From assembly GCA_001600455.1 (NCBI GenBank), contig BCKC01000005.1, positions 2,294,001 to 2,358,000 on the forward strand: DNA of 64,000 nucleotides. Reading direction: 5' to 3'. The stretch is from Endocalyx cinctus. Its lineage: Eukaryota > Ascomycota > Sordariomycetes > Amphisphaeriales > Apiosporaceae. Under the pieces are notes generated by a model. That model ran no database searches. It saw nothing but the letters and a program-made list of their open reading frames with translations, and had not been told where the DNA came from. Below, piece after piece: positions 1-12,249 of the stretch. A program made the position numbers and the translations under genes. Positions within the stretch are counted from its first letter, which is position 1, and every line of letters begins with the position of its first letter.

Positions 1-1490
1 AGATTACCTACTTATAACCCTTTTCTTTTCACCTTTTCTTTTATTTTCTTTCATTGATTGTAGGCTATTCATACCTCATCTTTAGGCATGTTCGAAAGTT
101 TGGTGGTATAACTATCTATCCACGACTCAACACTGCTTGGAGAGAGAGGCAGGAGGAGGATTAATAACAGGAGTTATCGCAGCTTTATAACACGACGGAA
201 TAGTTTTCGAACAGACAAGCATTAGTTGGATCTTTTTTCAAGCCGCAAGTCATACCTTCTCAACCGACCTTTAAAAATGTTGGAAGACGTGTATCTTACA
301 TCCATCTCTTTCAGGATGGGAGCATACTCAAGAGACCACGGGAAAGAAAGATGACTTGCTCGGTGGAAGAATATCTCAAGATAGCTTGTTCTAACGTTTG
401 TGATATCGTCAGAATTATTGTTTCTTCTCCTTTTCCTCCTTACTTTTCTTATCGTACCTTTCCTCGCGCCGAAGGACCTTTCTTTCCTTCTTTTTAATTC
501 TTCTGTTTATTTTATATGTATATCATTGCCATTACTATGCGGTACATAAATACCCCCTTGACTTGTACTGTTGTTCTTTTTTGTTGCTTGCAATTTACTG
601 GTATATCGTTGAAGCGTGATGGTGGTAGTATAAGGGAAAATGGAAAAGCAGACAAAATCTATTAAAAAAAAGGGTGGAAATGGTAAACTTCGGTAGTTAA
701 TCGCAGAAAATAAAATCCAATAAATTCTAGATACAAACTACATACTGTATCACTGGTGCCATGTCGTGTTTTGTTTTATTACCGTTGGAAATAAGAGGTT
801 GATCTTGACTGCCGCTCGTGTGCGAAGGATTTTAGAGAAAGTTCTCTATCTGAAAATGTGACAGCCGTCAGATTTTTAGCTCGACCGCTCGAATCATGAT
901 GAGGTGTCGTTCGTTCCGCTCTTCTATTCAGCCCCATCCTTAAATCCTTCGGTTTTAAAACTTGATCTAGCGAGCATGATTGTATACCGTGTAAAACAGT
1001 TGTTCATGGTCTCAAGCCTAGATTTGGTCGATCTAACGTGCCTATACTTACAAAATAGGCTTCTGAAATATCAAGTTAACCAAATCAAGACCGGTAACGA
1101 TAGGAATGGAATTCATGAAATGTTCTTGTAGTTTTTTTCTTTTTCTTTTTTCTCATAATGCATATCTCATCTATTTGTTTATTTATTTATTTTCCCGAAA
1201 ATCTGTGTCATGTCTAGATAACACTCCTCAGGTAATCGTAGACAAGGTCTCTAGGAATAAGTAGTCTACCTCGAGTACAATCTCTCCCTCACTCTACTTA
1301 GCGTTGGTATTGTAGAAACCTCTCTCCTTACCTCTAAGGTGAGGACACACGAAAGGCAGTAAATACTCTACCAGATTAGGCCTCTAGGAGTAATATAATT
1401 ATCCATTCCCAGGGTTTCCCCGTGGATACGAAGAAGATTTTTATCTCTTCCCTTTAATTTCCAGAGAGAAGAAAATGAAATCTCCCCCTC
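1..1490. other. Left-edge spacer, no gene seen
   Basis: No exon chain or recognisable protein could be supported here. The stretch is T-rich with pyrimidine runs. Its right end (about 1200-1490) is the 3' flank of the minus-strand csn7 gene. A 75-codon open frame at 904-1131 resembles no family and has no coding character. Confidence 0.5.
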
Positions 1491-2609
1491 CTACAATTTC
1501 CGCTGGTTAGCACGCTGCTTCTTGTTACTGCCGCCGCTAGCACCGCCAGCGATCGATTCTCCTTCTTCAGGCTCCTCCTCGTCGACGTCCATAGCTTCGT
1601 CCTCGTCCGCGATATCATCCAGGCTTCCGCTTCCCCGTTTGCCGAAGCGTTGCTGCTGCTGATTTTGCCCTTGCGCCTGCCCCTGGCCTTGGGGCTGCTG
1701 CGGCGTCTGACCCGCGCCGCGCAGGCCCGCCACCGCGCGGGTGATGAACCCCGTCTGCCCGCGGCCGTGGACGCCGCCGCCTTCGCCGTCGAGGTTGGCG
1801 CCGCTGTTGGCCATTACGTTGTTCTTCTCTCTTTCTACGAGCCGCTTTTGCGTCACCTCCCGGGCCGCCTTCTCGGCGTGCCGGGCCGCGGCCGCGTTCC
1901 GGACGGCCGCGATCTGGGATTCCAGGTCGGCCAGGGTCGAGGCGCAGCGGCCGGACCACTCGCGCAAGGACATCAGCGCCGCCGGGACGGAGCCGGGCGC
2001 CAGGTCGCGGAGGGGCGCCACCGAGGAGACAAGCACCATCTCGTTACGAGGGTCCAGCTGCGCCTCCATGAGCCCGGCGTACACGGCGCTGATGACGAGA
2101 TCCTCGACCGATCGGGAGTCGGGAAGGCCGAGATCCCGTCGTAGGGCCGAGTACGTCAGGTTCTGAGGGTTCCGGGCGAGCGTTAGGAGCGAGAGCTGTC
2201 GTAGCTTCAGGAGCTGCGCCTCGGAGAGGGAGGGCAGGTCCGGTGTGGAGGTGTAGGCATCGTACGTTCCGTGCGAGAATATTTCCAGTAGGGATAGGTA
2301 GGAACGGTAATCTTCTGATGAAGAAAGAGATTGTATCTGTGGTGTCTGTAGGAGCTCGGCGAAGACGTATGTGTTGGGATTCGATGTTGCCTGCTTCACA
2401 AGATCGGCTGCTGCACGTGGTGCTGTGGCAGATTTGGTTAGGGCTAGGTAAGGCTATATAGCAGATTGAAGATATCATTAGTATTTATTTTTTTCTAATT
2501 ATACGCCGTAGGCTAGAGGGGATGCAAGCAAGCCTTAGGTGAAATATATAGCCAATATAAAATAACATGCGCTCACCTCTAAAGCGTTGATTGCCTTGGT
2601 CTGTTCCAT
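1491..2609 (-). CDS. csn7: COP9 signalosome subunit 7 (PCI domain)
   Basis: Subunit of the COP9 signalosome, which removes Nedd8 from cullin-RING ubiquitin ligases in nucleus and cytosol. Two exons read on the minus strand: 2609-2577 (11 codons, beginning MEQTKAINALE) and 2453-1491, joined over a 123-nt intron (donor GTGAGC, acceptor ATATAG). The join gives 331 residues, with an N-terminus (NALEPYLALTKSA) typical of fungal CSN7. The PCI/winged-helix region spans roughly residues 30-190. It is followed by a charged helix (about 175-220), a Gln/Gly-rich stretch and an acidic tail ending in a basic KKQRANQRKL. The exon-2 frame alone has no ATG at its 5' end, so the small first exon is needed. 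The family assignment is from remembered conserved segments, not a search. It diverges from the copper ATPase gene. Confidence 0.9.
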
Positions 2610-4735
2610 CTTGAAGATGATTGGTTCCTGTCCTCTGCTGTCGTCAAAGCTCTGTAGCGAGCCACTTTGCAGGTCTAGCTGGTTACGAACAAAACGAGGC
2701 TGACCGTAAGATAGATGACGATTGTAACGATGACCAAGCCCCAGTGGGATTGACTAACCCCCCGGAAGAGCTAAGCTTTTTGGATCGACAGGTTTGCTTG
2801 AGGGATTAATGAAACACTTCAAATGTGAGCGTCTAGGTTGTGATTAATGACAGGGTGGTAGAGTGAATGAAACGTGAATATCCTTTCAAGTCTCTTCTCA
2901 TGATCTGTTTCATTCGATTTTTTGGGGTGACTTCTGAAGGCGACGTTGGTATCACTACTGTTTGAGGAAGCCAAGTTTGAATGTGGGGTTAGGATCCCTT
3001 ACTAGGATGTTTGGCTAGGAAGGTGGGGAGGGAATGCCACTGATTCGTTTATTACAGCGTACATCCCACCTACCTTTTTACACTATACGCACTGTCCTCG
3101 CTGTAGTCTCCCGTAATAGTGGGCATAGTCCTCACTTATCTTATCGAGAGACTTGACAACTGTGTACTTCGCACGATAGAACACCATTCGGAGTATACGG
3201 ATGCTCACCTATACCTACCTGGGTAATATATTGAATATTGACTGCGCACAGGCTGTGAATCTTCGGTATGACTACTTCATACGTAAGCACTCCTATACTC
3301 CTCTCCCAATTTGGTCGTGATTGTGCGTACAAGTAAGTATATCTGAAGTTCGGAGTATACCTGTTCTTCATCAAACTTGATGCCTTGCACACGGTGTTCT
3401 CAAGATTTGTTAAGAAGACGTCGTATGCAAGATAAAGATGGCATCATTCGTCTAATCGATAATCACTCGATGCAGAAAGTGATAAGCTATGAAAGTGCCG
3501 AATGTCAAGTATCAGACAGCGGTAGTAACGGGAAACCTGAAATTCTTTTATATGGATAATACCTACCTAGACCACCTAGGTACCCAGGTATATAGGTCAC
3601 GGGGTGCTGTGAAGTGATTATGAAGCGTTCGTATATATATCATTACCCGTAGGAGGATATTAATGCCGAAGGCGAACTTGTAAGAAGCCACATTGATAAA
3701 TATATATTGTATAGTAGGTCTATATATATATTTATTTTTATTGGCTTGGCTAAGATATATAACTTGGTAACTTTTATTTTATTCAATAATGAACAGATAC
3801 TACTCCATTATCACATTACGTGCAACGCGTTCTTTCAGAAGATGTACCTAATACGTACATTGATTACGAGTTTCTTGACAGAAGATTTTCAACATGGAAG
3901 TTCTAACCCGAAAGACGACTATACCCTGGTAAATATTACAATAAATTTCATCGCAACACAGATACAGTTTCAAGGAATGCTTTGAATATTTTTGGGATGG
4001 TTTATAATAGTACAGGGGAATAGTTCCGCATTATAGGTTTGGAGCCATCGTCTCTGCGCATGCGCCGTGCACTGTACAAGATACCGGCGAGACTGGTAAG
4101 ACTAATGCAACTACATAAGTACCTGACTTAGCTATACTACAGTATACTTACTACCTATACTACAGTGCCTAGGTACATACATTAAGGGACTTTACTTGTA
4201 CTTAGCTACTGTCTACTGTAGTGTACATTACTTTGAATAGTGGAACTCTCCCTTTGCAGGTGCTCGGATAGGCTAGAACATGGGACGGAGTAGCCCAGCG
4301 TCCCTCATTTATTCCTTTTTTCCCTTTTTTTTTTCACCAGAACGGAAAGAGAATGGAAAAGGATGGGTCGATATTTTAGTGGATCAGATACATGGATTAT
4401 CAATCCGCGTGTCGTCCTTTGGCCCTTTTCAACACATACTTGTAAATCCTGCATTTTATGCAAGTTAGTATTTCATCGAGTTGTTGATTGATAAATCTCG
4501 TCCACCACCCACAATCCGCCTGGAGCTGATCGTTTGTCTTTGTTTAATCCTATTTCCCTTCTTCATAGTAGTATAATGTCGTTACTCAGTATATAAGAAT
4601 TACATAATCAACAACCCTTACCAAACTTCTTGGTCTCTTTTATCCGCTCTTCCGTAGCAGCGCTCAGGTTTTTATTCTTTTCTTTTCTCCAAACCTGGTC
4701 AGCTCTACTGAGGGACTTCCTTTCTCTTCGTAACT
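2610..4735. other. Divergent spacer between csn7 and ccc2
   Basis: No coding exon was recognised. It must contain both promoters. The part around 3580-4240 is AT-rich, with repeated TAC/GTA-type words including CCTAGGTA near 3585 and 4166. The 250 bases before the ATPase start are pyrimidine-rich, as usual for fungal promoters. Confidence 0.5.
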
Positions 4736-7700
4736 ATGGCGCCATCACATATTAAAGTCCCTCCGAGGGACACTCGGGGATCTACATTACGGAGTCCCTC
4801 AGCGGCAAGATGGGCGACTACATCTCTTAGAGTTGGTGGCATGACGTACGTTCTCCCATACTTTCAACCCTCAAATTGCTTATCAAGGTTCTACCAACTA
4901 ACGAATATGGCGGGAAAAGATGCGGTGCGTGTACTTCATCTGTTGAAGCCGGCTTCAAAGGTGTCGATGGCGTAGGAAATGTCTCTGTCAGTTTAGTTAT
5001 GGAGCGCGCTGTTGTCAACCACGACCCCAGCCGGATATCCGCCGAGCAGATTCAAGAAATCATAGAGGATCGCGGATTCGACGCCGAAGTTCTTGCCACG
5101 GACCTCCCCAGCCCGCTTGCGACCCCGAGGCACCAACCTACCCCCGACGACAACAACGAGCCACCAACTACCGTCACCACCATTGCTGTCGAAGGTATGA
5201 CATGTGGCGCATGCACATCTGCTATAGAAGGAGGCTTTTCCGACGTCACGGGTGTCAAACATTTCAGTATATCCCTACTTTCCGAAAGAGCTGTCATAGA
5301 ACACGATGCCGCGTTACTACCCGCCGATAAAATAATGGAGATTATCGAGGATCGAGGTTTTGGCGCTACTTTGGTGGATAGTCAAGAGTCCAAGTCCGAC
5401 AAAATAACAGCAGGAGATGACGACTCGAGACCCTCCGTTGCTACGAGTACCGTCGCGATTGAGGGAATGACCTGCGGGGCGTGCACTTCGGCTGTAGAGG
5501 GTGGTTTTAACGACCTGGATGGTTTACTACGGTTCAATATTAGTCTACTCGCCGAGAGAGCCGTTATAACCCACGAACCCGCTAAGCTGTCCGCCGATAA
5601 GATCGTTGAGATCATCGAGGATCGAGGCTTTGGCGCCAAAATCTTATCAACTCAGTTTGATGTAGCTGAGCTTAGCGGAACCTCTTCCGCGCAGTTCAAG
5701 ATCTACGGGAACCCAGACGCCGCGGCCGCAAAGACCATGGAAGATACTCTCCTTGCCTTGCCTGGCGTCAGCTCGGCCAAATTGAGCCTGTCTACGTCAA
5801 GGTTGACAATTTCTCACAACCCAAACACAACAGGCTTGCGGGCAATAGTTGAAACAATTGAAGCTCTGGGTTTCAATGCTCTGGTAGCGGATAACGACGA
5901 CAACAATGCCCAATTAGAGTCATTAGCGAAGACAAGGGAGATTCAGGAATGGCGCAGAGCATTCATAGTGTCTGCATCTTTTGCCGTACCCGTCTTTTTT
6001 ATCGGCATGATCTTCCCTATGGTTCTACCCTTCCTGGATTTTGGAGGGTTTGAAATCTTACCTGGCCTTTTCTTAGGTGATATTATTTGTTTGGTTTTGA
6101 CGATACCCATTCAGTTCGGCATAGGAAAGCGTTTCTATACCTCGGCATACAAGTCCATTAAGCATGGCTCTCCAACTATGGATGTGCTCGTTGTGTTAGG
6201 CACATCCGCCGCCTTCTTTTTTAGCGTCATGGCGATGGTCGTCTCTTTTCTCATCCCACCTCACACTCGCCCAAGCACTATTTTCGACACTAGCACCATG
6301 CTTATTACCTTCATTACCTTTGGTCGTTTCTTAGAGAACAACGCCAAGGGACAGACGTCGAAAGCTCTTTCGCGTCTTATGTCCTTGGCGCCCTCCATGG
6401 CCACTATTTATGCCGACCCAATCGCCGCTGAAAAGGCTGCTGAGCAATGGGACTCTTCTGCTTCTGGCGCAGAGCCCAAAACTCCACTTCAAGATGGCAA
6501 CGCGGTCGATGAAAAAGTAATCCCTACCGAACTAATTTCAGTAGGCGATATTGTGATCATTCGCCCTGGAGACAAGATTCCTGCCGACGGTACTATCGTA
6601 CGGGGTGAGACATACATCGACGAAAGTATGGTCACCGGTGAAGCGATTCCAGTTCAAAAGAAAAAGGGAAGCAATCTGATCGGCGGTACTGTCAATGGCC
6701 ACGGGCGAGTCGATTTCAAAGTAACTCGAGCAGGCCGCGACACTCAGCTCAGTCAAATTGTTAAATTGGTCCAAGATGCCCAAACTACCAGGGCTCCTAT
6801 CCAGCGTCTGGCCGATACTCTTGCTGGGTACTTCGTACCAACGATCCTGATTCTTGGGCTGCTCACTTTTACCGTATGGATGGTTCTTAGTCACGTCCTC
6901 ACCAATCCGCCCAAGATCTTCCTGTCACAAGAAAGTGGCGGTAAGCTCATGGTTTGCGTAAAGCTCTGCATCTCCGTCATCGTCTTCGCCTGCCCATGTG
7001 CTCTCGGCTTGGCCACCCCCACAGCGGTCATGGTTGGCACAGGAATAGGTGCGGAGAACGGCATTCTCATCAAGGGAGGTGCCGCTCTCGAAAAAGCCAC
7101 AAAAATCACTCAAGTCGTCTTTGATAAGACAGGTACTATTACCTATGGTAAAATGGCTGTTGCGTCTAGCCAGATCCCGTCGGCCTGGCAAAATGATGAC
7201 CGACGTCGTCGTCTTTGGTGGACCATCGTCGGGCTCGCTGAGATGGGTAGCGAGCACCCCGTTGGTAAGGCTGTATTAGGTGCGGCGCGCTCTGAGCTTG
7301 GCTTGGACGCCGAAGCCGCGATTGACGGCTCCGTTGGCGATTTCCGAGCAGTGGTAGGAAAAGGTATCAACGCGATTGTGGAACCAGCAAACCGCGAAGA
7401 GCGGACCCGCTATAAAGTTCTGATTGGAAGCGTTCGTTTCCTTCGTGAGAACAAGGTAGAAGTGTCGGAAGACGCCGTAGAGGCTTCAGAAGAACTAAAC
7501 TCGAAGGCAAACAAGTCAAAGTCGTCTAAATCTGCCGGTACCACCAACATTTTCATCGCCGTTGACGGTCAATATGCTGGACACCTTTGTCTTGCTGACA
7601 CCATCAAAGAGGGAGCCGCTGCGGCGATCGATGTATTGCACCGCATGGGAGTCAAGACTGCCATCGTCACAGGTGACCAGCGCTCCACGGCTCTTGCCGT

Positions 7701-8340
7701 AGCAGCTCAAGTCGGTATTACGCCCGACAATGTGTTCGCCGGTGTGTCGCCCGATCAGAAACAAGAAATCGTTTTGAAACTTCAAAAGGAGCAAGGTGAA
7801 TGTGTTGCTATGGTCGGTGATGGTATCAACGACTCGCCTGCTTTGGCTACTGCAGACGTAGGTATTGCCATGTCGAGCGGTACCGACGTCGCTATGGAAG
7901 CCGCGGACGTTGTCCTCATGCGCCCTAATGAGCTTATGGTTGTCCCCGCCGCTCTCCACCTCTCCCGCAGCATATTTACGCGCATAAAGCTGAACCTCGC
8001 CTGGGCATGTCTCTACAACCTTGTCGGTCTTCCGTTTGCGATGGGCGTGTTCTTACCCTTTGGTTGGCATCTACACCCTCTCGCAGCCGGCGCTGCCATG
8101 GCAGCAAGCAGCGTCAGCGTCGTAGTCAGCTCCCTGCTCCTAAAATTCTGGAAGCGACCCCAGTGGATGGAGGAGGCCTTGCTCGCCGACAAGGGCGGGT
8201 TCAGAAAGCGCGGACGCGGCTGGGGCTTCGACAGCGTTGTCTTACGCGTTCAGAATATTGCGAGCTCCATTTTAGGTGGAAGGTCGAGGAAAGAGGAAGG
8301 ATACGTGCCGTTGGATACATTGGATCGCCCAGATGTGTAA
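4736..8340 (+). CDS. ccc2: Cu(I)-transporting P1B-type ATPase (Ccc2/ATP7 family)
   Basis: ATP-driven pump that moves Cu(I) into the late Golgi lumen for cuproenzymes, or out of the cell. Two exons, 4736-4845 and 4920-8340, give 1176 residues. The 74-nt intron (GTACGT...branch ACTAAC...AAAG) splits the Thr codon of the first GMTCGAC motif; starting at an ATG-like codon inside the second exon would lose that site. Three intact heavy-metal domains have CxxC at C38/C41, C132/C135 and C222/C225. A fourth domain-like segment near residues 295-365 lacks cysteines. Also present: the membrane CPC motif (C728-P-C730), phosphorylation motif DKTGT (D772), the TGE actuator motif, SEHP and GDGINDSPA. The CPC-type site and multiple GMTCGAC domains point to Cu(I). 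Golgi versus plasma-membrane role cannot be read from sequence. Confidence 0.96.
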
Positions 8341-10693
8341 ATGATACAAACGAAGCGTCAATTTTCTTTAGCGTGGGATGCATTATGATTTCAGACCTGA
8401 TGGTTAGCCGGAGTTGGTTACTGGACTTGGAGTAATTGTTTTCTTTTTGATGTATATTTTTAAAATGTTTTTTTTTTCCTTCCCGCCTCTAACGCCTCTT
8501 CGAAGGTGTTATTCATCCTGTAACTTAAACCGCATACCTCGTTTTTCTTGCACGTTTGCCACCATCACACTACGATCAATGTACAATCAGTATAAGTCAA
8601 GTTTACGTCTAAACCTTTTCTTTTTCCTCTTTCCGTGTAAATACCCTGGCATCAGAAGTATTATAAAATAAACAAAAAAAAGTTGTTACTAGGTGTAATG
8701 CTAGCTGGTATCATCCGCCATTGAATGGGAGAAAGTTGTTGGTTACAAAGAGGATTGAATACTTTAGCAAAGAGCATCGGAGCTAAGCTTGTGATATCTA
8801 GCAAATCAACTCAAGTCGTTCTACTAGACGGGGCATTTTCTATCCCCTCGGTCTCTTCACCTTGAATACTTAGGATCTACGAATAATCCGAGTGTCTTTT
8901 CAGTAAAATAGCGATGGATGCGACCATCTGCCCTTTGCTGATTACAGCAGTCTGGATAAGGAATCTTACGGCGGCCCATGGTAGAGCGGCGTGTACGGGG
9001 TCATGTTGGACACCAATATCTCGAATCTTCTTGAATTTATTGAACCAAAGGATGGTCTTTCTAATGATATCATCAAGCGAAACCTGATGATCACCAAGGC
9101 GAGCTGTTCTCCATCCACTTTCTTGACACTGTTGTTACCTTTTCTCTACACTGGCTAAGCTGGTCATGTGGTCTATTGTACGCCGCACAGGCATCGATAT
9201 ATCACTGTTTTTTCGCTTATAAATACCCCTCGTCTTTCTTCGTCTGTAAGCTTATTCACTGCCTCTTCCCATAGATTCAACTAGGTGTAAGACGTATTAA
9301 TAATCAGTAATTCTAGCGGTCGAGGGTCATCCTGAACAGAGCCTTGCGCGGCGGGCTGAGGGCAGAAATTATGTTGCCGTACATGGACCAGTGAAACTTA
9401 ATATGTACATGTAGATAGGGCGACAAGATACCCTCGTACATATGTATGGTATTCGACAAGTTTTATTGACGCATGTAAGCCAACATGATTACTTCCTCCA
9501 GTCTATATACTCTGTATATACACTCATGTTTGGTGCGAATAGTCAATAATTATGGTATTCATCTGTACCCCAACAGAGGAAGCATGCAGAATATATGTAA
9601 ATTGCATAGCCTTTTCTAAAGCGATTGACGTGAAGATCGATAATTTCTCTACCTTTGTGGGTCGGTTGTCAATTGTTATGATGGTGGACAAGAGCGAATA
9701 CCACGTCAATCGTCGCAATAAGGATATGGATATGACCTGGCTTATGTACTACGTTAACCCTCTAAATAGGCTTTACATCAGGGATTAGGTGCTTAATGTA
9801 TACCTGAGCTACGCCGCTTTAAGCCGGACTCCGGTCTGGGTTATGTCTGCAACCGGATACATTATAAATATAGAAATCTGCATAAATATTTTCCGTAAAT
9901 AAATTTAACGTAATAAACGGTTATTTATTAACAGTTTTTATCAGTTAATTATCCGTTTAAATCGTAGCTGAACGAACCCTGCTAACAAGATATCCAGCCT
10001 CGAATTATTTACGTTAAAAATATTTAATGTCTTCGAAGCCAGAAATGTCCAACCCGAAAGGAAATATCTAAACCTGGAATATCTGTGTCGCTGTCGAGGG
10101 TTCCGTTTTTGAATTGGTCCATCTGACCTGTGCAGCTTATCAATCTCATCCAATGATTCCAATCAAACCGCTGTACCTCGCCAATCAACTCCACGAACTT
10201 AAATGCTCGACTCTGAGGTTAGATATACTTCATAAATACACTACGCCCTCATATTCTTCGCCCTTACATTCCTATCATTTCTGTTACGTCATAATAATGC
10301 TAGTCGGATACCAACTTAATATAATACGACATCTACTTCTAACAACCGCTTTAGGTCACACATGAAAATTACTCTTAACAATTCCCTTTATCGTGCATGG
10401 TCCTAAGCTGACATCGCTTTAACCCAAGCAGCGGGCGAGCAATATAATTACTAGGTGAGCCTTGGATACCCAGATATGGATATCCTAGGGTTCTGATAAG
10501 CTTTTCTGTTTTGAGTTTCGGTCTCTATTTTAAAAACCCGCGGATATCCAAGTATAGACAGCCATCAATATCTATTCATAACTGCTTCTTAATACTTTGA
10601 GATAAGAAGATAATCCGTAAACATCCTCGATTTTAAACTACTTAATAATCACTAACACAACAACTCCGGCAGCCCTGGGAAACATAATAATTA
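8341..10693. other. Spacer with AT-rich zone, no gene seen
   Basis: The 3' flank of the ATPase gene is followed by about 2 kb without a supportable gene. From about 9790 to 10680 the sequence becomes strongly AT-rich, with many TA dinucleotides and only short frames. This resembles a repeat decayed by repeat-induced point mutation, although no element could be recognised. Confidence 0.4.
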
Positions 10694-11404
10694 TCAACTG
10701 CAAAGGGTTTCACGGGCGTTCAAAGCCCGTCGGAGAGTCTTCGCAAATGAAACGACGTGTTCAGGGCCTATCATGGTATAATGGCCTCCCCCAACCTCGT
10801 GCAGGCGAATTTCTGTCTGGCAAAAGTCTTGCCAACGGCTCAACTGCTGATTCACCCACACTTCGCGCGAAGACGAGACCTCCTGCAGTGGTTGGGCATG
10901 GAATACATCAAGCACGGCTACGCTACCAGTCGGCTCGTAGTCAATAGCCATGCTCTGGAGCCCATATGAGACATTAGCCCACCGCAACAACCCCGCCTGG
11001 TCCAAACCCAACTCTCGTAAGCGCTCCACGCTGCTAACATCTAGAACATGCTGCAACGCTGTGTCCCGTGACGCACCAGGGTAGCCGGCATCATTCTGAG
11101 CTGTTTCTTGAACAGTCATCTCGTCAATAAGCCCGAGGAATTGCGCCAGGTGTAGCAAGCACATGTTCCAAGTGAGCTGGCGCATGCGATATTGTATATG
11201 AGGCGGGAGGTTAAAACTGGCTAGGAAACAAACCATCTCACCGGAGCGCTCTAATTTTTTCGCTACTTCGAAAGCTAACATAGCCCCGTAGCTGTAACCG
11301 GCTATGGCATATGGACCCTGTGGTTGATGGCTTTCGGGCTCGTGGATCATGTCGACATTTCTAGGTTCGCGGCCGCAGCATTTCAAAACCCCGCTACATA
11401 TCAC
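10694..11404 (-). pseudogene. Truncated NRPS/PKS-type thioesterase fragment
   Basis: The minus-strand frame encodes an alpha/beta-hydrolase thioesterase of the kind found at the end of non-ribosomal peptide or polyketide synthases, or as a stand-alone enzyme. The nucleophile elbow is seen in GPYAIAGYSYGAM (GxSxG). A later LDVFHAQPL segment is where the acid residue is expected, and GGGHYTMIGPEHV carries the likely catalytic His. The first ATG is at 11350-11348, only about 12 codons before the nucleophile motif, giving 218 residues. The usual N-terminal strands and oxyanion-hole segment (roughly 80-100 residues) are missing, and no upstream adenylation, condensation, ketosynthase or carrier domain is present. 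The upstream DNA instead carries an open frame on the other strand. I read it as a relic, although a short functional protein is not excluded. Confidence 0.6.
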
Positions 11405-11692
11405 ACACGAAAGTTAGGAATTGTTAGCGAGGAGCCCCCCGTGCAAGGAGCGATGGACCAACTCGCTGAAGCAATCGGCGACGGCAGGTCTATCAGAGCA
11501 ATTTTTTTGACAGACAAAGAAATTGCCGAGGAACAAGTAAAGGGATCATGGCTGTTCTTTTCATCCGAGCCATGTTTACGATACATGTCAGAATACATAA
11601 ACATGCATGAATTACAAGAGCTCCTTCCTGGGCTTACGACGTTCAGGAACTTTCTCCTACGCGAGAAAGACGCGGTCAAGGATACGTACGTA
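11400..11692 (+). pseudogene. Fragment of an unrecognised protein, opposite to the thioesterase relic
   Basis: The plus-strand frame reads like real protein over about 90 residues (for example GDGRSIRAIFLTDKEIAEE and LPGLTTFRNFLLREKDAVKD), whereas the complementary frame is serine-rich and shadow-like. The codon pattern suggests former coding sequence. There is no matching 5' part: upstream it runs straight into the reverse strand of the thioesterase fragment. The frame ends in G/C-rich low-complexity sequence near 11700. The RAIFLTDKEI segment vaguely recalls a fungal family of small hypothetical proteins, which I cannot name with confidence. Confidence 0.25.
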
Positions 11693-11699
11693 GTAATGA

Positions 11700-12249
11700 C
11701 GGGACGGGGGAGGGGGGGTCACAAAACTCACTTCACCCCCACTTCCTCTTATTTTCTTTTATACATATACAATGAAAAGTGAAAAAAAAAAACAATGAAG
11801 GAGAATGGGGCGGCGAACGCTGGATGTTGATGGTGGGTGGGCAGGCGGGCCGGCAGGGGGTAGTTACCAACATGCATTTGATTCTTCTCAATGGTAATTA
11901 TTACCGTGTGCCAACTCTGTCTTCCTCCAAGCCTGCATATGTTCATGCTGTGAGAGCTGAAGCTGTGTGATAACTTAGAAGCACTGCAGTACATTGTATA
12001 ACAAAAAAAATTCCTTGGCAACGATACATCTACAACCCCCCTCTCCAGAGCTCTCACACTCCCGCCTCCGGCGCTTCCTTTCATTTTCTTCTGCTTTTAT
12101 ATATTAAGAGGTGCAGGCCCTATATAACCCATACTAGACAAGAGAGTAATTTCTACTTAACTATTTCTTTCCTACTCGAATCATATTTAAAAATTAATTG
12201 AATTTATTTACTTCTATCTTATTGAGTTTATACCTCTTACCCGCGTAAT
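11700..12249. other. Promoter-side spacer of the GST gene
   Basis: Homopurine and homopyrimidine patches with G-rich and A-rich runs around 11704-11800, then AT-rich DNA up to the GST start. No exon was recognised. Confidence 0.4.

Noticed and set aside
11401..11679. 92-codon minus-strand frame as the missing N-terminus of the thioesterase
   Set aside because: It is Ser/Cys-rich, lacks the expected thioesterase N-terminal strands, and looks like the antisense of the plus-strand fragment.
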